Assembly (NCBI GenBank): GCA_963700895.1
Contig: CAVOZI010000010.1
Span: 1-64,000 of the forward strand
From: Anderseniella sp963700895
Lineage (GTDB): Bacteria > Pseudomonadota > Alphaproteobacteria > Rhizobiales > Aestuariivirgaceae
Length of the DNA: 64,000 bases
Direction: 5' to 3'
Below are positions 8,002 through 16,881 of this stretch, one piece after another (the first letter of the stretch is position 1; each line of letters starts with the position of its first letter). A program made the translations under genes and the position numbers. The notes under the pieces are model-generated. The model did not search any database. It worked only from the letters and a program-made list of their open reading frames with translations, and had not been told where the DNA came from.

Positions 8002-8469
8002 ATGACAGACGGCACTGCGCGGCGGCGGCAGGGCAAAAAACGCATGCTTGCGACCATACTCGACGCAATGCATCGGCTCGACGCTATATTTCCGGAAACG
8101 CGCCCGGAAACCGTGAATTTCGGCGCACTTATCATGTGCTGCCGCCTCATCCTGGCAGACGGCATAGTTCATCCGCTGGAAACCCGCTTCCTGACACGGC
8201 TGGTCGCACCAAGGATCAAGCTGCGCCGCGACGACATCGAGTTCATCTGCGACCGGGTGGAGGACCGCTGCATAACAGCGCGGCACCTTGAGTGGCTGAT
8301 ATCCTTCATGCAGTCGAGCATGACACCGGACGACCGGACCACCTTGGCCACGGCCCTTCACGAACTGGCGATGGCTGATCACAACCTTCACAATGCAGAA
8401 TTGCAGGTGATCGACCAGGTGCTGCAATTGCTCGGCTTGAAGGCCACCCCACGGGCTGCGGCAGGCTAG
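8002..8469 (+). CDS. TerB-like helical protein
   Basis: This 155-residue soluble protein has the TerB/DjlA-N fold by sequence pattern. Two acidic helical repeats occur, GALIMCCRLILADGIVHPLE and TTLATALHELAMADHNLHNAE. Each ends in the A-D-G/H-xxHxxE motif that can coordinate metal in TerB. TerB domains occur in tellurite-resistance and stress or phage-defence contexts, but stand-alone copies like this one have no known role. A GGGGGAG stretch lies 8 bases before the ATG. No ter neighbours are present. It converges on the ureohydrolase gene with a 10-base gap. Confidence 0.7.
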   Translation: MTDGTARRRQGKKRMLATILDAMHRLDAIFPETRPETVNFGALIMCCRLILADGIVHPLETRFLTRLVAPRIKLRRDDIEFICDRVEDRCITARHLEWLISFMQSSMTPDDRTTLATALHELAMADHNLHNAELQVIDQVLQLLGLKATPRAAAG

Positions 8470-8479
8470 GGTGTGGACC

Positions 8480-9439
8480 CTAGACCTGTTCAGCCATCAG
8501 ACAGAGCAGTTCGAACATCATGGTGACGCCCGCCAGTGCAGTGTAGCCGGACGGGTCGAACGGCGGCGATACCTCGACCACGTCGGCACCGATCAGCTTC
8601 ACCCCGCGCAGCGCCCGCAGCATCTGTTGCGCCTCGCGCGTGGTGAAGCCGCCTGCCTCCGGCGTGCCGGTACCGGGCGCGAACGCCGGGTCCAGGCAGT
8701 CGATGTCGAAGGTCACGTAGGTTTCACCACCGCCCACGATCTGGCGCGCCCGCTCCATGGTCTTGTCGAGACCATCGGCAACTGCCTCCTCGATATTGAT
8801 CATGGTCACGCCGTGCTTAGCGCCGAACTCCCGGTCTGACCAGTCATAGACACCGCCGCGCAAGCCGATCTGCACGGTGCGCTTCGGGTCCAGCACGCCC
8901 TCTTCGATGGCCCGGGCGAACGGCGTGCCGTGGGTGAACCTGGAGCCATGGAAATAGCTGTCCCACAGGTCCGAGTGGGCATCGAACTGGATCATGCCGA
9001 CCGGCTTGTCCTTGCCCAGCGCCCGCAGGATCGGCAGCGAGCACAGGTGATCGCCGCCGGCGGACAGCGGGCGGATGCCGGCTGTCTTGACCTTGGTGTA
9101 GAAGGTCTCGATCCGGCCCATCGCATCCATCAGGTCGGCTGGATTGACCGGCGCATCGCCAAGGTCAGCCACGTTGGCAAGCTTGTACGGCTCGATCTTC
9201 AGGTGGTGGTGCACCGCCCGGATCATGGCAGACGCGTCGCGCATTTGCCGCGTCCCGTGGCGTGGCCCCGGCCGGTTGGTGGTGCCGCCATCCCATGGCA
9301 CGCCAATCAGCCCGATGTCCACGTCGCCCGCATCTTCAAGTTTTACGTGCGGCAGCCGCATGAAGGTGGCCACGCCGGCAAAACGCGGCACTTCAAGGCC
9401 CGGGATGGGTTGGTAGAAATCGTTGTTGGGACGGCTCAT
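8480..9439 (-). CDS. Ureohydrolase (agmatinase / guanidinobutyrase family)
   Basis: This 319-residue enzyme belongs to the arginase/agmatinase family, which removes urea from guanidino compounds using a bimetal centre. All metal ligands are visible: GGDH, DAHSD and DIDCLDP. The active-site flanks resemble agmatinase and guanidinobutyrase rather than arginase. GGDH is followed by LCS instead of the usual S-I/V-T, so the substrate pocket may differ. I chose ATG 9439 (MSRPNNDFYQP), with CGAGG about eight bases upstream. An AruI-like 2-oxoarginine decarboxylase lies 5 kb away, so 4-guanidinobutyrate is a reasonable but unproven substrate. Agmatine and guanidinopropionate remain possible. Confidence 0.82.
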   Translation of the reverse strand: MSRPNNDFYQPIPGLEVPRFAGVATFMRLPHVKLEDAGDVDIGLIGVPWDGGTTNRPGPRHGTRQMRDASAMIRAVHHHLKIEPYKLANVADLGDAPVNPADLMDAMGRIETFYTKVKTAGIRPLSAGGDHLCSLPILRALGKDKPVGMIQFDAHSDLWDSYFHGSRFTHGTPFARAIEEGVLDPKRTVQIGLRGGVYDWSDREFGAKHGVTMINIEEAVADGLDKTMERARQIVGGGETYVTFDIDCLDPAFAPGTGTPEAGGFTTREAQQMLRALRGVKLIGADVVEVSPPFDPSGYTALAGVTMMFELLCLMAEQV

Positions 9440-9542
9440 GTCACTGCCTCGTTGCGGATCGGGAGACACAGACTTGAACAACTGACCCCGTTCAGGCAAG
9501 CCTTGGTTTCACAAAAGTTTTTCAACGCTCCGGACCTGCCCC

Positions 9543-11069
9543 ATGAACCTTGCCCACTGGATCGAACGCAACGCGCTGGAACTGCCGGACCACCCCGCCG
9601 TGGGCAAGGGCACCAAGGTCATCTGGACCCACGCCCAGCTGCGCGAGCGGGTGGAGTGGCTGGCCGGCGGGCTGCTGAACATCGGCCTTGAACGCGGCGA
9701 CCGCGTCGGCCTCGCCATGAAGAACGTGCCGGAGTACTTCGAGTGCCTGTTCGCCATCTGGCACGCAGGCCTTGCCGCCGTGCCCATGAACGCCAAGCTG
9801 CACGCCTCGGAATTCAGTTACATTGCCGGGAATTCAGGCTGCCGCGCCGTGTTCACGACGCCGGATCTGACCCAGGTCTTGAGCGAAGTTCAGCCCGCCT
9901 GCACGCAACACGTCATTGACGTGACCTCGCCCGCCTATGCCGCCTTGCTCGGCCACGGCCCGGCGAAGATCACCTATGTCGAGCCTGATGAACTGGCCTG
10001 GCTGTTCTACACTTCCGGCACCACCGGCAGGCCCAAGGGCGCCATGCTGTCCCACCGCAACATCGTGGCGATGACGCTCAACTACTTCGCCGATTTCGAC
10101 CGCGTGATGCCGGAGGATTCGATCCTGCATCCTGCCCCCTTGAGCCACGGCTCGGGCATGTGGATGTTCCCGCACGTGTGCGCCGGCGCGGTCAACGTGG
10201 TGCCTGACTCGGGCGGCTTCGACCCTGCCGAAATCTTCGATCTCATCGGCCACTGGCAGGGCGTGTCGATGTTTGCAGCGCCAACGATGGTGCGGCGGCT
10301 GACCACTTCCGGCATCGAGGCTGACGTGTCCAACCTCAAGCTGATCATCTATGGCGGTGCACCGATGTACGTCGAGGATTGCATCGCCGCGCTCGACCGT
10401 TTCGGCCCGAAACTCGCCCAGCTCTATGGCCAGGGCGAAAGCCCGATGACCATCACCCATCTATCACGAGACGTTATGGCGGACCGCGATCATCCGAAAT
10501 GGCGCCACCGCCTCGGCTCGGCCGGCGTCGCCGACAGCTGCGTGCACGTACGAGTGGTGGACGAGGATGGCAATGAAGTGCCGCCCGGCGAGAAGGGCGA
10601 GATCGTCTGCCGCGGCGATAGCGTCATGTCCGGCTACTGGAACAACCCCGACGCTACCGCCAAGGCATTGAGGAACGGCTGGCTGTGGACCGGCGACGTC
10701 GGCATGTTCGACGAGGACGGCTATCTCACCATCACCGACAGGTCGAAGGACCTGATCATTTCCGGCGGCACCAATGTCTATCCGCGCGAGGTGGAGGAGG
10801 TGCTGCTGCAGCTGCCGGAACTGGCGGAAGTGTGCGTCATCGGCAGGCCCCACGCGGACTGGGGCGAGGTGGTGGTCGCCTACCTGGTGAAGGAGCCGGG
10901 TGCGGACATTTCACAATCGGCAGTCGATGCCCATTGCTTGCAAAACATGGCACGCTTCAAGCGGCCCAAGGCCTATCGCTTTGTCGATGCCTTGCCCAAG
11001 AGCAACTATGGCAAGATACTGAAGACTGAAGTCCGCGACATCGAGAAGGGCTTTTACTGGGAGGACTAG
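9543..11069 (+). CDS. AMP-dependent acyl-CoA synthetase (class I adenylate-forming)
   Basis: This 508-residue enzyme activates a carboxylic acid to its acyl-CoA through an acyl-adenylate. The P-loop-like motif is YTSGTTGRPKGAMLSH. The A5 region is YGQGESPMT and the A7 region is WLWTGDVGMFDEDGYL. The hinge is DRSKDLIISGGTNVYPREVEE, and the catalytic Lys is in KSNYGKILK. This looks like the long-chain/cyclohexanecarboxylate-CoA ligase group. The substrate cannot be read from sequence. The VOC gene follows three bases after its stop, with a strong ribosome site inside the end of this gene, so the two form an operon, perhaps for an aromatic or cyclic acid. Confidence 0.88.
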   Translation: MNLAHWIERNALELPDHPAVGKGTKVIWTHAQLRERVEWLAGGLLNIGLERGDRVGLAMKNVPEYFECLFAIWHAGLAAVPMNAKLHASEFSYIAGNSGCRAVFTTPDLTQVLSEVQPACTQHVIDVTSPAYAALLGHGPAKITYVEPDELAWLFYTSGTTGRPKGAMLSHRNIVAMTLNYFADFDRVMPEDSILHPAPLSHGSGMWMFPHVCAGAVNVVPDSGGFDPAEIFDLIGHWQGVSMFAAPTMVRRLTTSGIEADVSNLKLIIYGGAPMYVEDCIAALDRFGPKLAQLYGQGESPMTITHLSRDVMADRDHPKWRHRLGSAGVADSCVHVRVVDEDGNEVPPGEKGEIVCRGDSVMSGYWNNPDATAKALRNGWLWTGDVGMFDEDGYLTITDRSKDLIISGGTNVYPREVEEVLLQLPELAEVCVIGRPHADWGEVVVAYLVKEPGADISQSAVDAHCLQNMARFKRPKAYRFVDALPKSNYGKILKTEVRDIEKGFYWED

Positions 11070-11072
11070 ACC

Positions 11073-11630
11073 ATGGCCGTGATCCAGGTACAGGGCGTTC
11101 ACCACATCACGCTGAACGGCGCCGACCGGCAGACCTCGATCGACTTCTGGGAAGGTGTGCTCGGCATGCCGTTCGTGTTCGAGCAGCCGAACCTGGACGA
11201 TCCGGAAACCAACCACCTCTATTTCGATCCCGGCGACGGACGGCTGATCACAATCTTCACCCGCGAGGACCGCGAGCCGGACGCCCGGCCCAACCCCAAC
11301 GGCATCGGCAACCTGCACCACATCGCCTTCATCGTGTCGCGCGCCACCTACACGCAACTGGTGGACCGGCTGGAGGAAGCAGGTTTCGGCAATTCCGGCG
11401 AGGTGGACCGCGGCTTCATGGACTCGTTCTATTTCCGCGACCCGCTGGGCCAGCTGCTGGAACTGGCGTGCTACAAGTTCGATCCGCCCTTCGGCTTCAC
11501 TCACGCCGACGTGCTGCACGAGGCGCACAAGATCAGGGTGGAGGAAGGCGACTACAACATCACCGACACCCACATCGCCGACGCGTTGATGGTGCTGAGC
11601 CAGCGCCGGGCGGGGACATTGAGCGAGTGA
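11073..11630 (+). CDS. VOC-superfamily (glyoxalase/extradiol dioxygenase-like) protein
   Basis: This 185-residue protein has two beta-alpha-beta-beta-beta modules of the vicinal oxygen chelate fold. Likely metal ligands are His in GVHHITL, His in NLHHIAFIV and Glu in LLELACYKF, the spacing seen in glyoxalase and extradiol dioxygenase relatives. The C-terminal 45 residues (from FTHADVLHEAHKIR) extend beyond the fold. GGGAGGA lies eight bases before the ATG. It follows the acyl-CoA synthetase gene by three bases and so probably acts on the same pathway, for example ring cleavage or epimerisation, but the reaction is unknown. Confidence 0.8.
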   Translation: MAVIQVQGVHHITLNGADRQTSIDFWEGVLGMPFVFEQPNLDDPETNHLYFDPGDGRLITIFTREDREPDARPNPNGIGNLHHIAFIVSRATYTQLVDRLEEAGFGNSGEVDRGFMDSFYFRDPLGQLLELACYKFDPPFGFTHADVLHEAHKIRVEEGDYNITDTHIADALMVLSQRRAGTLSE

Positions 11631-11643
11631 GTATTTCCGGCGA

Positions 11644-12150
11644 TCACCCGGACTGAACCGGCCTCTTCGCCCGCCCCCGCATCGCCGGACGCCAGACGCC
11701 GAGAATGACATTGGCCACCGTCAGCGCCAGCACCACGGCGAGCGCCTGCCACTCGCTGGCAATCGCTTCCTGCAACTGCGCCTGCGTCGCTGACCCCTCC
11801 GCCACCTTGACCGAGAACTCGGCCGCCGCATTTGCCTTGTGACCGACGAAGCCGAGGGTACCCTCGAACATCGAGATGCCCAGCAGCGCCTTCGCCCATG
11901 CCCAGCGCTGGTCGAGGAATGGCGCATGCACCGCCATGGCAACGAGGCCCGACACCAGCGCCACCGCCAGCGACGGCACCAGCAGATAATCGCAGATGGC
12001 GCTGATCGAGGCGCGCAGGTCGGCATATTGCTGTGGCGTATCCTGCGGCCCGTAAGTGAGCAGGATGCCATAGCCCGTCAGCGCCCCGATCATGCCGCAG
12101 GCAGCCAGACTGTGCAGGATCTTCAGGGTCTTGCGGGTGCGTTGCGCCAA
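11644..12150 (-). CDS. DUF2269-like integral membrane protein
   Basis: This 168-residue protein has about four membrane helices: LKILHSLAACGMIGALTGYGILL, YLLVPSLAVALVSGLVAMAV, WAWAKALLGISMFEGTLGF and WQALAVVLALTVANVILGVW. The pattern, with an early His in helix 1 and a conserved W-x-K before helix 3, resembles DUF2269 membrane proteins, which have no established function. The likely start is TTG at 12150, with GAGG about ten bases upstream. It follows the DoeA-like gene on the same strand by 19 bases, so the two may be co-transcribed. Confidence 0.6.
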   Translation of the reverse strand: MAQRTRKTLKILHSLAACGMIGALTGYGILLTYGPQDTPQQYADLRASISAICDYLLVPSLAVALVSGLVAMAVHAPFLDQRWAWAKALLGISMFEGTLGFVGHKANAAAEFSVKVAEGSATQAQLQEAIASEWQALAVVLALTVANVILGVWRPAMRGRAKRPVQSG

Positions 12151-12169
12151 GTCTCTCGCCTCTTGTCCG

Positions 12170-13351
12170 TCACCCCTTAACGTTCAGACGCCGCGGAGTG
12201 TTGCACAAGGTTTCGACGCCGGTTTCGGTGATCAGGATCGGCTCGGTAATCTCCAGCCCGCCATCGTCCAGCCACAGCGCCGGCATGAAATGGAAGATCA
12301 TGCCGGGCTTCAGCACCGACTTGTCGCCACGCCGGAACGACATGGTGCGTTCGCCCCAGTCCGGCGGATAGCTGAGCCCGATGGAATAGCCGGTGCGCGA
12401 GTCCTTCGAGAACCCGTGCCGCTCCAGCGTGTCGTAGAACGCGATGGCAATGTCCTCGCAGGTGTTGCCGGGCCTCGCCTTCTCGAGACCGGCGTCCACC
12501 GCCTCCAGCACCGCCTTCTCGGCGTCGAGATATTTCTGCGGCACCTTGCCGAGGAACAGCGTGCGCGACTGCGGGCAGTTGTAGCGGCGGTAACAGCCGG
12601 CGATCTCGAAGAAAGTGCTCTCGCCTGCGCGGAACGGCTGATCGTCCCAGGTCAGGTGCGGCGCGGTTGCGTCCATGCCCGACGGCAGCATCGGCACGAT
12701 GGCCGGGTAATCGCCCCAGTGGCCGTCCGCACCCTCCACCGACACCTTGTAGAGCTCGGCCACCAGCCGGTTCTTCGGCAGGCCAACCTCGGCCATGTCG
12801 ACGATGGTGGCGTGCATGCGCTCGACGATCTTTGCGGCGCGGCGCATGAATTCGATCTCGTTGGCCGACTTGATGGCCCGCTGCCAGTTGACGAGGCCCA
12901 CGGCGTCGTTGAACTTGGCCCCGGGCAGATGCTTCTTCAGGCTCTCCCACGCGGCTGCCGTGAACCAGTAATTGTCCATCTCGACGCCAATGCGCGCCTT
13001 CTCCCAGCCGCGCTCCTTGATGACGCCGGACAGGTGATCCATCGGGTGGCGCTCGGTGGACTGCACATAATGGTCCGGATAGCCGATGATGTTGTCATGT
13101 GCCATGAAGGCAGTGCGATAGGCGCCGTTGGCGTCCATGCCGCGCCCCCACCACACCGGCTCGCCCTCAAGGCCCACCAGCACGGCTTGATGGACATAGA
13201 ACGACCAGCCGTCATAGCCGGTCAGCCACCCCATGTTGGACGGGTCGGACACGATGATCAGGTCAAGCCCCCGTTCGGCCATGGCGGCCCGGGTTCTGGC
13301 GATGCGCGCGGCGTACTCCTCGCGCGGAAAATGCAAGTCGGCGTCAGTCAT
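12170..13351 (-). CDS. doeA: Ectoine hydrolase-like M24/creatinase-family protein (DoeA/EutD)
   Basis: This 393-residue protein has the creatinase N-terminal domain (about 1-150) and a pita-bread M24 domain (about 160-385). Length and segments such as DPSNMGWLTGYDGWSFYVHQ, WWGRGMDANGA and TWDDQPFRAGESTFFEIAG match the DoeA/EutD group. That group opens the ring of ectoine to N-acetyl-diaminobutyrate. The Asp metal ligands of true aminopeptidases are replaced: FFEIAG stands where DxG is usual, and NCPQSRT where D-x-TRT is usual. This is as expected for creatinase-like non-metal members. I chose ATG 13351 (MTDADLHFP). No DoeB deacetylase or ectoine transporter is visible, so ectoine as substrate is inferred from family only. 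Confidence 0.78.
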   Translation of the reverse strand: MTDADLHFPREEYAARIARTRAAMAERGLDLIIVSDPSNMGWLTGYDGWSFYVHQAVLVGLEGEPVWWGRGMDANGAYRTAFMAHDNIIGYPDHYVQSTERHPMDHLSGVIKERGWEKARIGVEMDNYWFTAAAWESLKKHLPGAKFNDAVGLVNWQRAIKSANEIEFMRRAAKIVERMHATIVDMAEVGLPKNRLVAELYKVSVEGADGHWGDYPAIVPMLPSGMDATAPHLTWDDQPFRAGESTFFEIAGCYRRYNCPQSRTLFLGKVPQKYLDAEKAVLEAVDAGLEKARPGNTCEDIAIAFYDTLERHGFSKDSRTGYSIGLSYPPDWGERTMSFRRGDKSVLKPGMIFHFMPALWLDDGGLEITEPILITETGVETLCNTPRRLNVKG

Positions 13352-13442
13352 TGTTGGGCAGCCCCTCGACGGCAGGTGACAGATGGTCCAAGAATGACGC
13401 CCGAACGCACCTCCTTTCAATCCTGCCAGCGACAATATTTTC

Positions 13443-14579
13443 ATGGGTACAGTCTTCGACATCATCGTCATCGGCGGAGGCATTGCCGGCATGTCGGCCG
13501 CTGCCGAACTCAGCCGCGATCACAAGGTTTGCGTGCTGGAGCGCGAGACCGCAGCCGGCTACCACTCCACCGGACGCTCTGCCGCCACCTTCGTGCCAAG
13601 CTACGGCCCGCCTGCCTTCCAGGCGTTGGCGCGGGCCAGCGAAACGTTCTTCACCCAGGCTGACCCTGAATTCTGGCCTGCGCCGCTGCTCTCCCCGCGT
13701 GGCGAGGTGATGATGATCGCCCCGGGCGAAGAGGCCCACATCGCCGAGGGTGAGGCGCTGGGTCTGGCGCACCTGCCGCTTGACGAGTTGAAACGCCGGG
13801 TGCCGCTGCTGCGGCAGGAGACGCTGGTGGCCGCGCTGATCGACGAGGCTGCCCGCGATATCGACGTGGACTTGCTGCTGCAGGGTTACGTTAAGGAATT
13901 TCGCTCGCGCGGCGGCGAGATCCGGTTCAGGACGGAGGTCACCGGCTTCACCCGTCATTACGGCGCCTGGCAGGTGCAGACGGCCGGCGGCGACAGCTTC
14001 AGCGCCGGGATGGTGGTCAATGCCGCCGGCGCATGGGCGTCCGAAATCGGACGGCTTGCCGGGGCTCAGGCCATAACGGTTACGCCCAAACGCCGCTCCG
14101 CCATACTGCTCGACCTGCCGCCGGACTGCGGGCTGGATGGTTGGCCGCTGTGCTTCGGAGCGGGCGAAACCTTCTATTTCAAGCCGATGGGCGGCAGGCT
14201 GATGCTGTCGCCGGCCGATGCCACGCCGGTTGAACCACACGATGCCTGGGCCGACGACATGGCGCTGGCAGAGGCAGTGGAGAAGTTCCAGCAGGTGATC
14301 GACTTCGAAGTTACCCATGCCGGGCAGAGCTGGGGCGGCCTGCGCTCGTTCGCGCCCGACGGCAACCCGGTCGTCGGCTTTGACGAAGTCCAGGATCACT
14401 TTGTCTGGCTGGCCGGACAGGGAGGATATGGCATCCAGTCCGCGCCCGCGCTGGCACGCCTGATCTCCAGCTTGGTCAACTCCGGTCACGCCATACGGGA
14501 AAGTACTTACGCCGGGCTTGAACTGGCAGCCATTTCCCCTGCAAGGTTTGCAGACGGCGGAGAGACAAGAGGTGTCTGA
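13443..14579 (+). CDS. FAD-dependent D-amino-acid dehydrogenase, DauA-like (D-arginine dehydrogenase family)
   Basis: This 378-residue DAO-family flavoprotein has the Rossmann FAD motif VIGGGIAGMSAAAEL at the N-terminus. Compared with my recollection of Pseudomonas DauA, several active-site positions are kept: Tyr54 in SYG, Glu88 in LLSPRGE (the residue that recognises the Arg guanidinium), Arg in PKRRSA, Tyr in ETFYFKP and Arg in GGLRSF. The DauA His48 position is Thr49 here. The expected reaction is oxidation of a cationic D-amino acid to its 2-oxo acid. The gene's TGA directly abuts the ATG of the AruI-like decarboxylase, which would use that product. It heads a five-gene operon. Confidence 0.8.
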   Translation: MGTVFDIIVIGGGIAGMSAAAELSRDHKVCVLERETAAGYHSTGRSAATFVPSYGPPAFQALARASETFFTQADPEFWPAPLLSPRGEVMMIAPGEEAHIAEGEALGLAHLPLDELKRRVPLLRQETLVAALIDEAARDIDVDLLLQGYVKEFRSRGGEIRFRTEVTGFTRHYGAWQVQTAGGDSFSAGMVVNAAGAWASEIGRLAGAQAITVTPKRRSAILLDLPPDCGLDGWPLCFGAGETFYFKPMGGRLMLSPADATPVEPHDAWADDMALAEAVEKFQQVIDFEVTHAGQSWGGLRSFAPDGNPVVGFDEVQDHFVWLAGQGGYGIQSAPALARLISSLVNSGHAIRESTYAGLELAAISPARFADGGETRGV

Positions 14580-16178
14580 ATGAATGATGGCGGCGTGAGT
14601 GTGGGCGAGGCCCTTGTGGGCCTGCTCGAGGCGTATGGTGTCGACACGGTGTTCGGCATTCCCGGTGTGCATAATGTGGAGATGTACCGGGCGCTGCCGC
14701 GTTCGCGGATCACCCACATCCTGCCCCGTCACGAACAGGGCGCCGGCTTCATGGCCGACGGCTATGCCCGCGCAACCGGCAAGCCTAGCGTATGCTTCAC
14801 CATTACCGGGCCGGGCCTGACCAACATTCTGACCCCGATGGGCCAGGCCTGGTCGGATTCCGTGCCGATGCTGGTGATTTCCTCGACGCTCGACGTGAAG
14901 GACACCGGCCAGGGCCGTGGCCGGCTGCACGAGATGATCTCGCAGCGCGATGCGGCCGCCTCCTGTGCGGCGCTTGCCGCTACCTGCTATACGGCCCGCG
15001 ACGTGCAGGACCGGATTGCCGAGGCGTTCGCGCTGTTCGCTTCCGCCCGGCCCCGGCCTGCCTATATCGAGATTCCGCTCGATGTCCTGAAGTACCCGGC
15101 CGGCGACGGCTGGACAGCCCGCACCCTGCCCGGCCGGCCCAAGGCAAGTGCCGATTCCGTCGATGAAGCAGCCTGCCGGCTGGCATATGCCCGCAAGCCG
15201 GTGATCATCCTGGGTGGCGGGGCCCGCCACGCCGGCGCGGCCGCAGCCGAGATTGCCGAACATACCGGTGCGGTGATCTTCACCACCATTGCGGCAAAAG
15301 GCGCGATACCCGACGGTCATCCGCTGCTGGCGGGGGCCCTTTTGCCAAACCCGAAAGCCATGCAGTTCATCAACGAGGCTGACGAAGTGCTGGTGGCTGG
15401 CAGCGAACTGTCCGAAACCGATCTCTGGGATCAGCAGTTTGCCCTGAAGGGCCGCCTGATCCGCATTGATATCGATCCCGCCTCGTTGGCGCGCCCCTTT
15501 CCGGCGGACCTGCCAATCCTTGCCGATGCCGATTGCGCCCTGCCGGCAATCGCCTCGCGTTTTCATGACAAGTGCGACAGGACCGGCGTTGCCGCCACCG
15601 TAGCCGCCCTTCGCAGCGCCTGCGCCGAGAACGCAGACGGCATGCGCCGCACCATTACAACTGTGCTGCAAACGGTCCGCGCCGCCTTGCCGGATAATGC
15701 CATCATCGCCTCCGACATGACCCAGATTGCCTATGCCGCCAATGAAGTCCTGCCGATGGCCCAACCGGCCTGCTATCTGCATCCGGTAGGCTTTGGCACG
15801 CTGGGCTATGCCCTGCCGGCCGCAATCGGGGCGCGTGCCGGCGTACAAGACCAGCCGGTCGTGGCCATGGCCGGCGACTATGGCTTCCAGTACACCTGCA
15901 ACGAACTGGGCACCGCCGCGGAAATGGGTCAGCCGCTGCTGGTCCTGCTGTGGAACAACGATGCGCTCGGCCAGATTCGCGACGACATGGTGAACAAGGG
16001 CATTCAGCCCAACGCCGTGACGCTGAAGAACCCCAATTTCGCCGCCCTGGCGCGGTCCTATGGCTGCGATGCCATGCAGCCCCAGTCGCTTGCTGAGCTT
16101 GCCACGGCAATTGGCTCCGCGCTGAAGTCGAAAGGTCCGGTACTGATCGAAATCCGGCCCTCCATCGTGAAGGGCTGA
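14580..16178 (+). CDS. ThDP-dependent 2-oxo-acid decarboxylase, AruI-like (5-guanidino-2-oxopentanoate decarboxylase family)
   Basis: This 532-residue protein has the three ThDP-enzyme domains: PYR (about 1-165, catalytic Glu52 in RHEQGAGFMADGYAR), a central domain (about 190-320) and PP (about 365-530). The cofactor motif reads GDY rather than GDG, with the closing NN in LLWNN. The block DALGQIRDDMVNKGIQPNAV resembles AruI, which decarboxylates 2-oxoarginine to 4-guanidinobutanal, rather than biosynthetic acetolactate synthase. No regulatory subunit gene lies nearby, and a D-amino-acid dehydrogenase precedes it with no gap. Both facts fit a catabolic decarboxylase. A different 2-oxo acid or sulfoacetaldehyde-type chemistry remains possible. 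Confidence 0.78.
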   Translation: MNDGGVSVGEALVGLLEAYGVDTVFGIPGVHNVEMYRALPRSRITHILPRHEQGAGFMADGYARATGKPSVCFTITGPGLTNILTPMGQAWSDSVPMLVISSTLDVKDTGQGRGRLHEMISQRDAAASCAALAATCYTARDVQDRIAEAFALFASARPRPAYIEIPLDVLKYPAGDGWTARTLPGRPKASADSVDEAACRLAYARKPVIILGGGARHAGAAAAEIAEHTGAVIFTTIAAKGAIPDGHPLLAGALLPNPKAMQFINEADEVLVAGSELSETDLWDQQFALKGRLIRIDIDPASLARPFPADLPILADADCALPAIASRFHDKCDRTGVAATVAALRSACAENADGMRRTITTVLQTVRAALPDNAIIASDMTQIAYAANEVLPMAQPACYLHPVGFGTLGYALPAAIGARAGVQDQPVVAMAGDYGFQYTCNELGTAAEMGQPLLVLLWNNDALGQIRDDMVNKGIQPNAVTLKNPNFAALARSYGCDAMQPQSLAELATAIGSALKSKGPVLIEIRPSIVKG

Positions 16179-16185
16179 ACAGGCA

Positions 16186-16881
16186 ATGACCGCGCACCGG
16201 TATGCGGTGGTGTTCGATGTGGATGGCCCCCTGCTGGACCTGACGGCACCGGAGGAAGATGCCTTCTTCGAGTCGTTCCGGCTGTTGCACGGTATCGACG
16301 GGCTGTCGCGCGACTGGGACAGCTACCGGGTGCGCAATGACCGCGAGATTATCCACGAGATCCTCGAGAACCACCTGGGCGCCGGGTTTGCCGCGCATCA
16401 CTATGACGAGGTGCTGTCGGCCTATGACCGCATCCTCACCGGCGGCTTCGCCTCTGGCGCACTCACGGTGACCCCAATCCCCGGCGCAGGCGACCTGCTG
16501 CGAACATTGAGCGGCATCAACGGGTTGGCGCTTGGCACCGCCACTGCCAACATCCGCCGGGCGGCTGAAATCCGGTTGCGCGAGGCAGGCTTCTGGGACC
16601 ATGTCAGCCGCTACCCTGGTGCTGCCGACGAAGGCGGTTACAAGCACGAGGTGCTGGCGCGGGTGATCGCAGACATGGATCTGCCGCCGGAACGCGTGGT
16701 GTATATCGGCGACAACCTGAACGACCTTGAAGCCGGCCGGGTCAACGGCACCCACTTCATCGGCTTCCACCTTGCCGAACCCAGGCGCCAGCGGCTGCAG
16801 GACCATGGCGCAGAAACTGTCACCGGCGATCACGGCGAGACGCTTGCCTTGATCCGGGATATGCTCAATATCGCACCATGA
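16186..16881 (+). CDS. HAD-superfamily hydrolase
   Basis: This 231-residue protein is a subfamily I HAD hydrolase, most likely a small-molecule phosphatase. Motif I is FDVDGP with nucleophile Asp11 and acid/base Asp13. The helical cap covers about residues 20-95. Motif II Thr is in LGTATAN, motif III Lys in GGYKHE and motif IV in YIGDNLNDLEAG. It starts eight bases after the AruI-like gene and overlaps the aconitase X gene by four bases (ATGA), so it is an integral operon member. A substrate cannot be deduced. No kinase or phosphorylated intermediate is evident in the operon, which makes its role the least clear. Confidence 0.85.
   Translation: MTAHRYAVVFDVDGPLLDLTAPEEDAFFESFRLLHGIDGLSRDWDSYRVRNDREIIHEILENHLGAGFAAHHYDEVLSAYDRILTGGFASGALTVTPIPGAGDLLRTLSGINGLALGTATANIRRAAEIRLREAGFWDHVSRYPGAADEGGYKHEVLARVIADMDLPPERVVYIGDNLNDLEAGRVNGTHFIGFHLAEPRRQRLQDHGAETVTGDHGETLALIRDMLNIAP

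Noticed and set aside
8002..8469. Tellurite-resistance gene call for the TerB-like protein
   Set aside because: No other ter genes are nearby and a lone TerB fold does not imply tellurite resistance.
9440..9542. Guanidine riboswitch before the ureohydrolase gene
   Set aside because: The 103-base divergent spacer shows no recognisable guanidine-I, -II or -III core (no paired ACGR loops).
13344..15848. 834-codon open frame on the minus strand
   Set aside because: It is antisense to the DauA-like and AruI-like genes, whose protein motifs are unmistakable. Its translation is Gly/Arg/His-rich without domain patterns. Long antisense frames are expected at this GC content.
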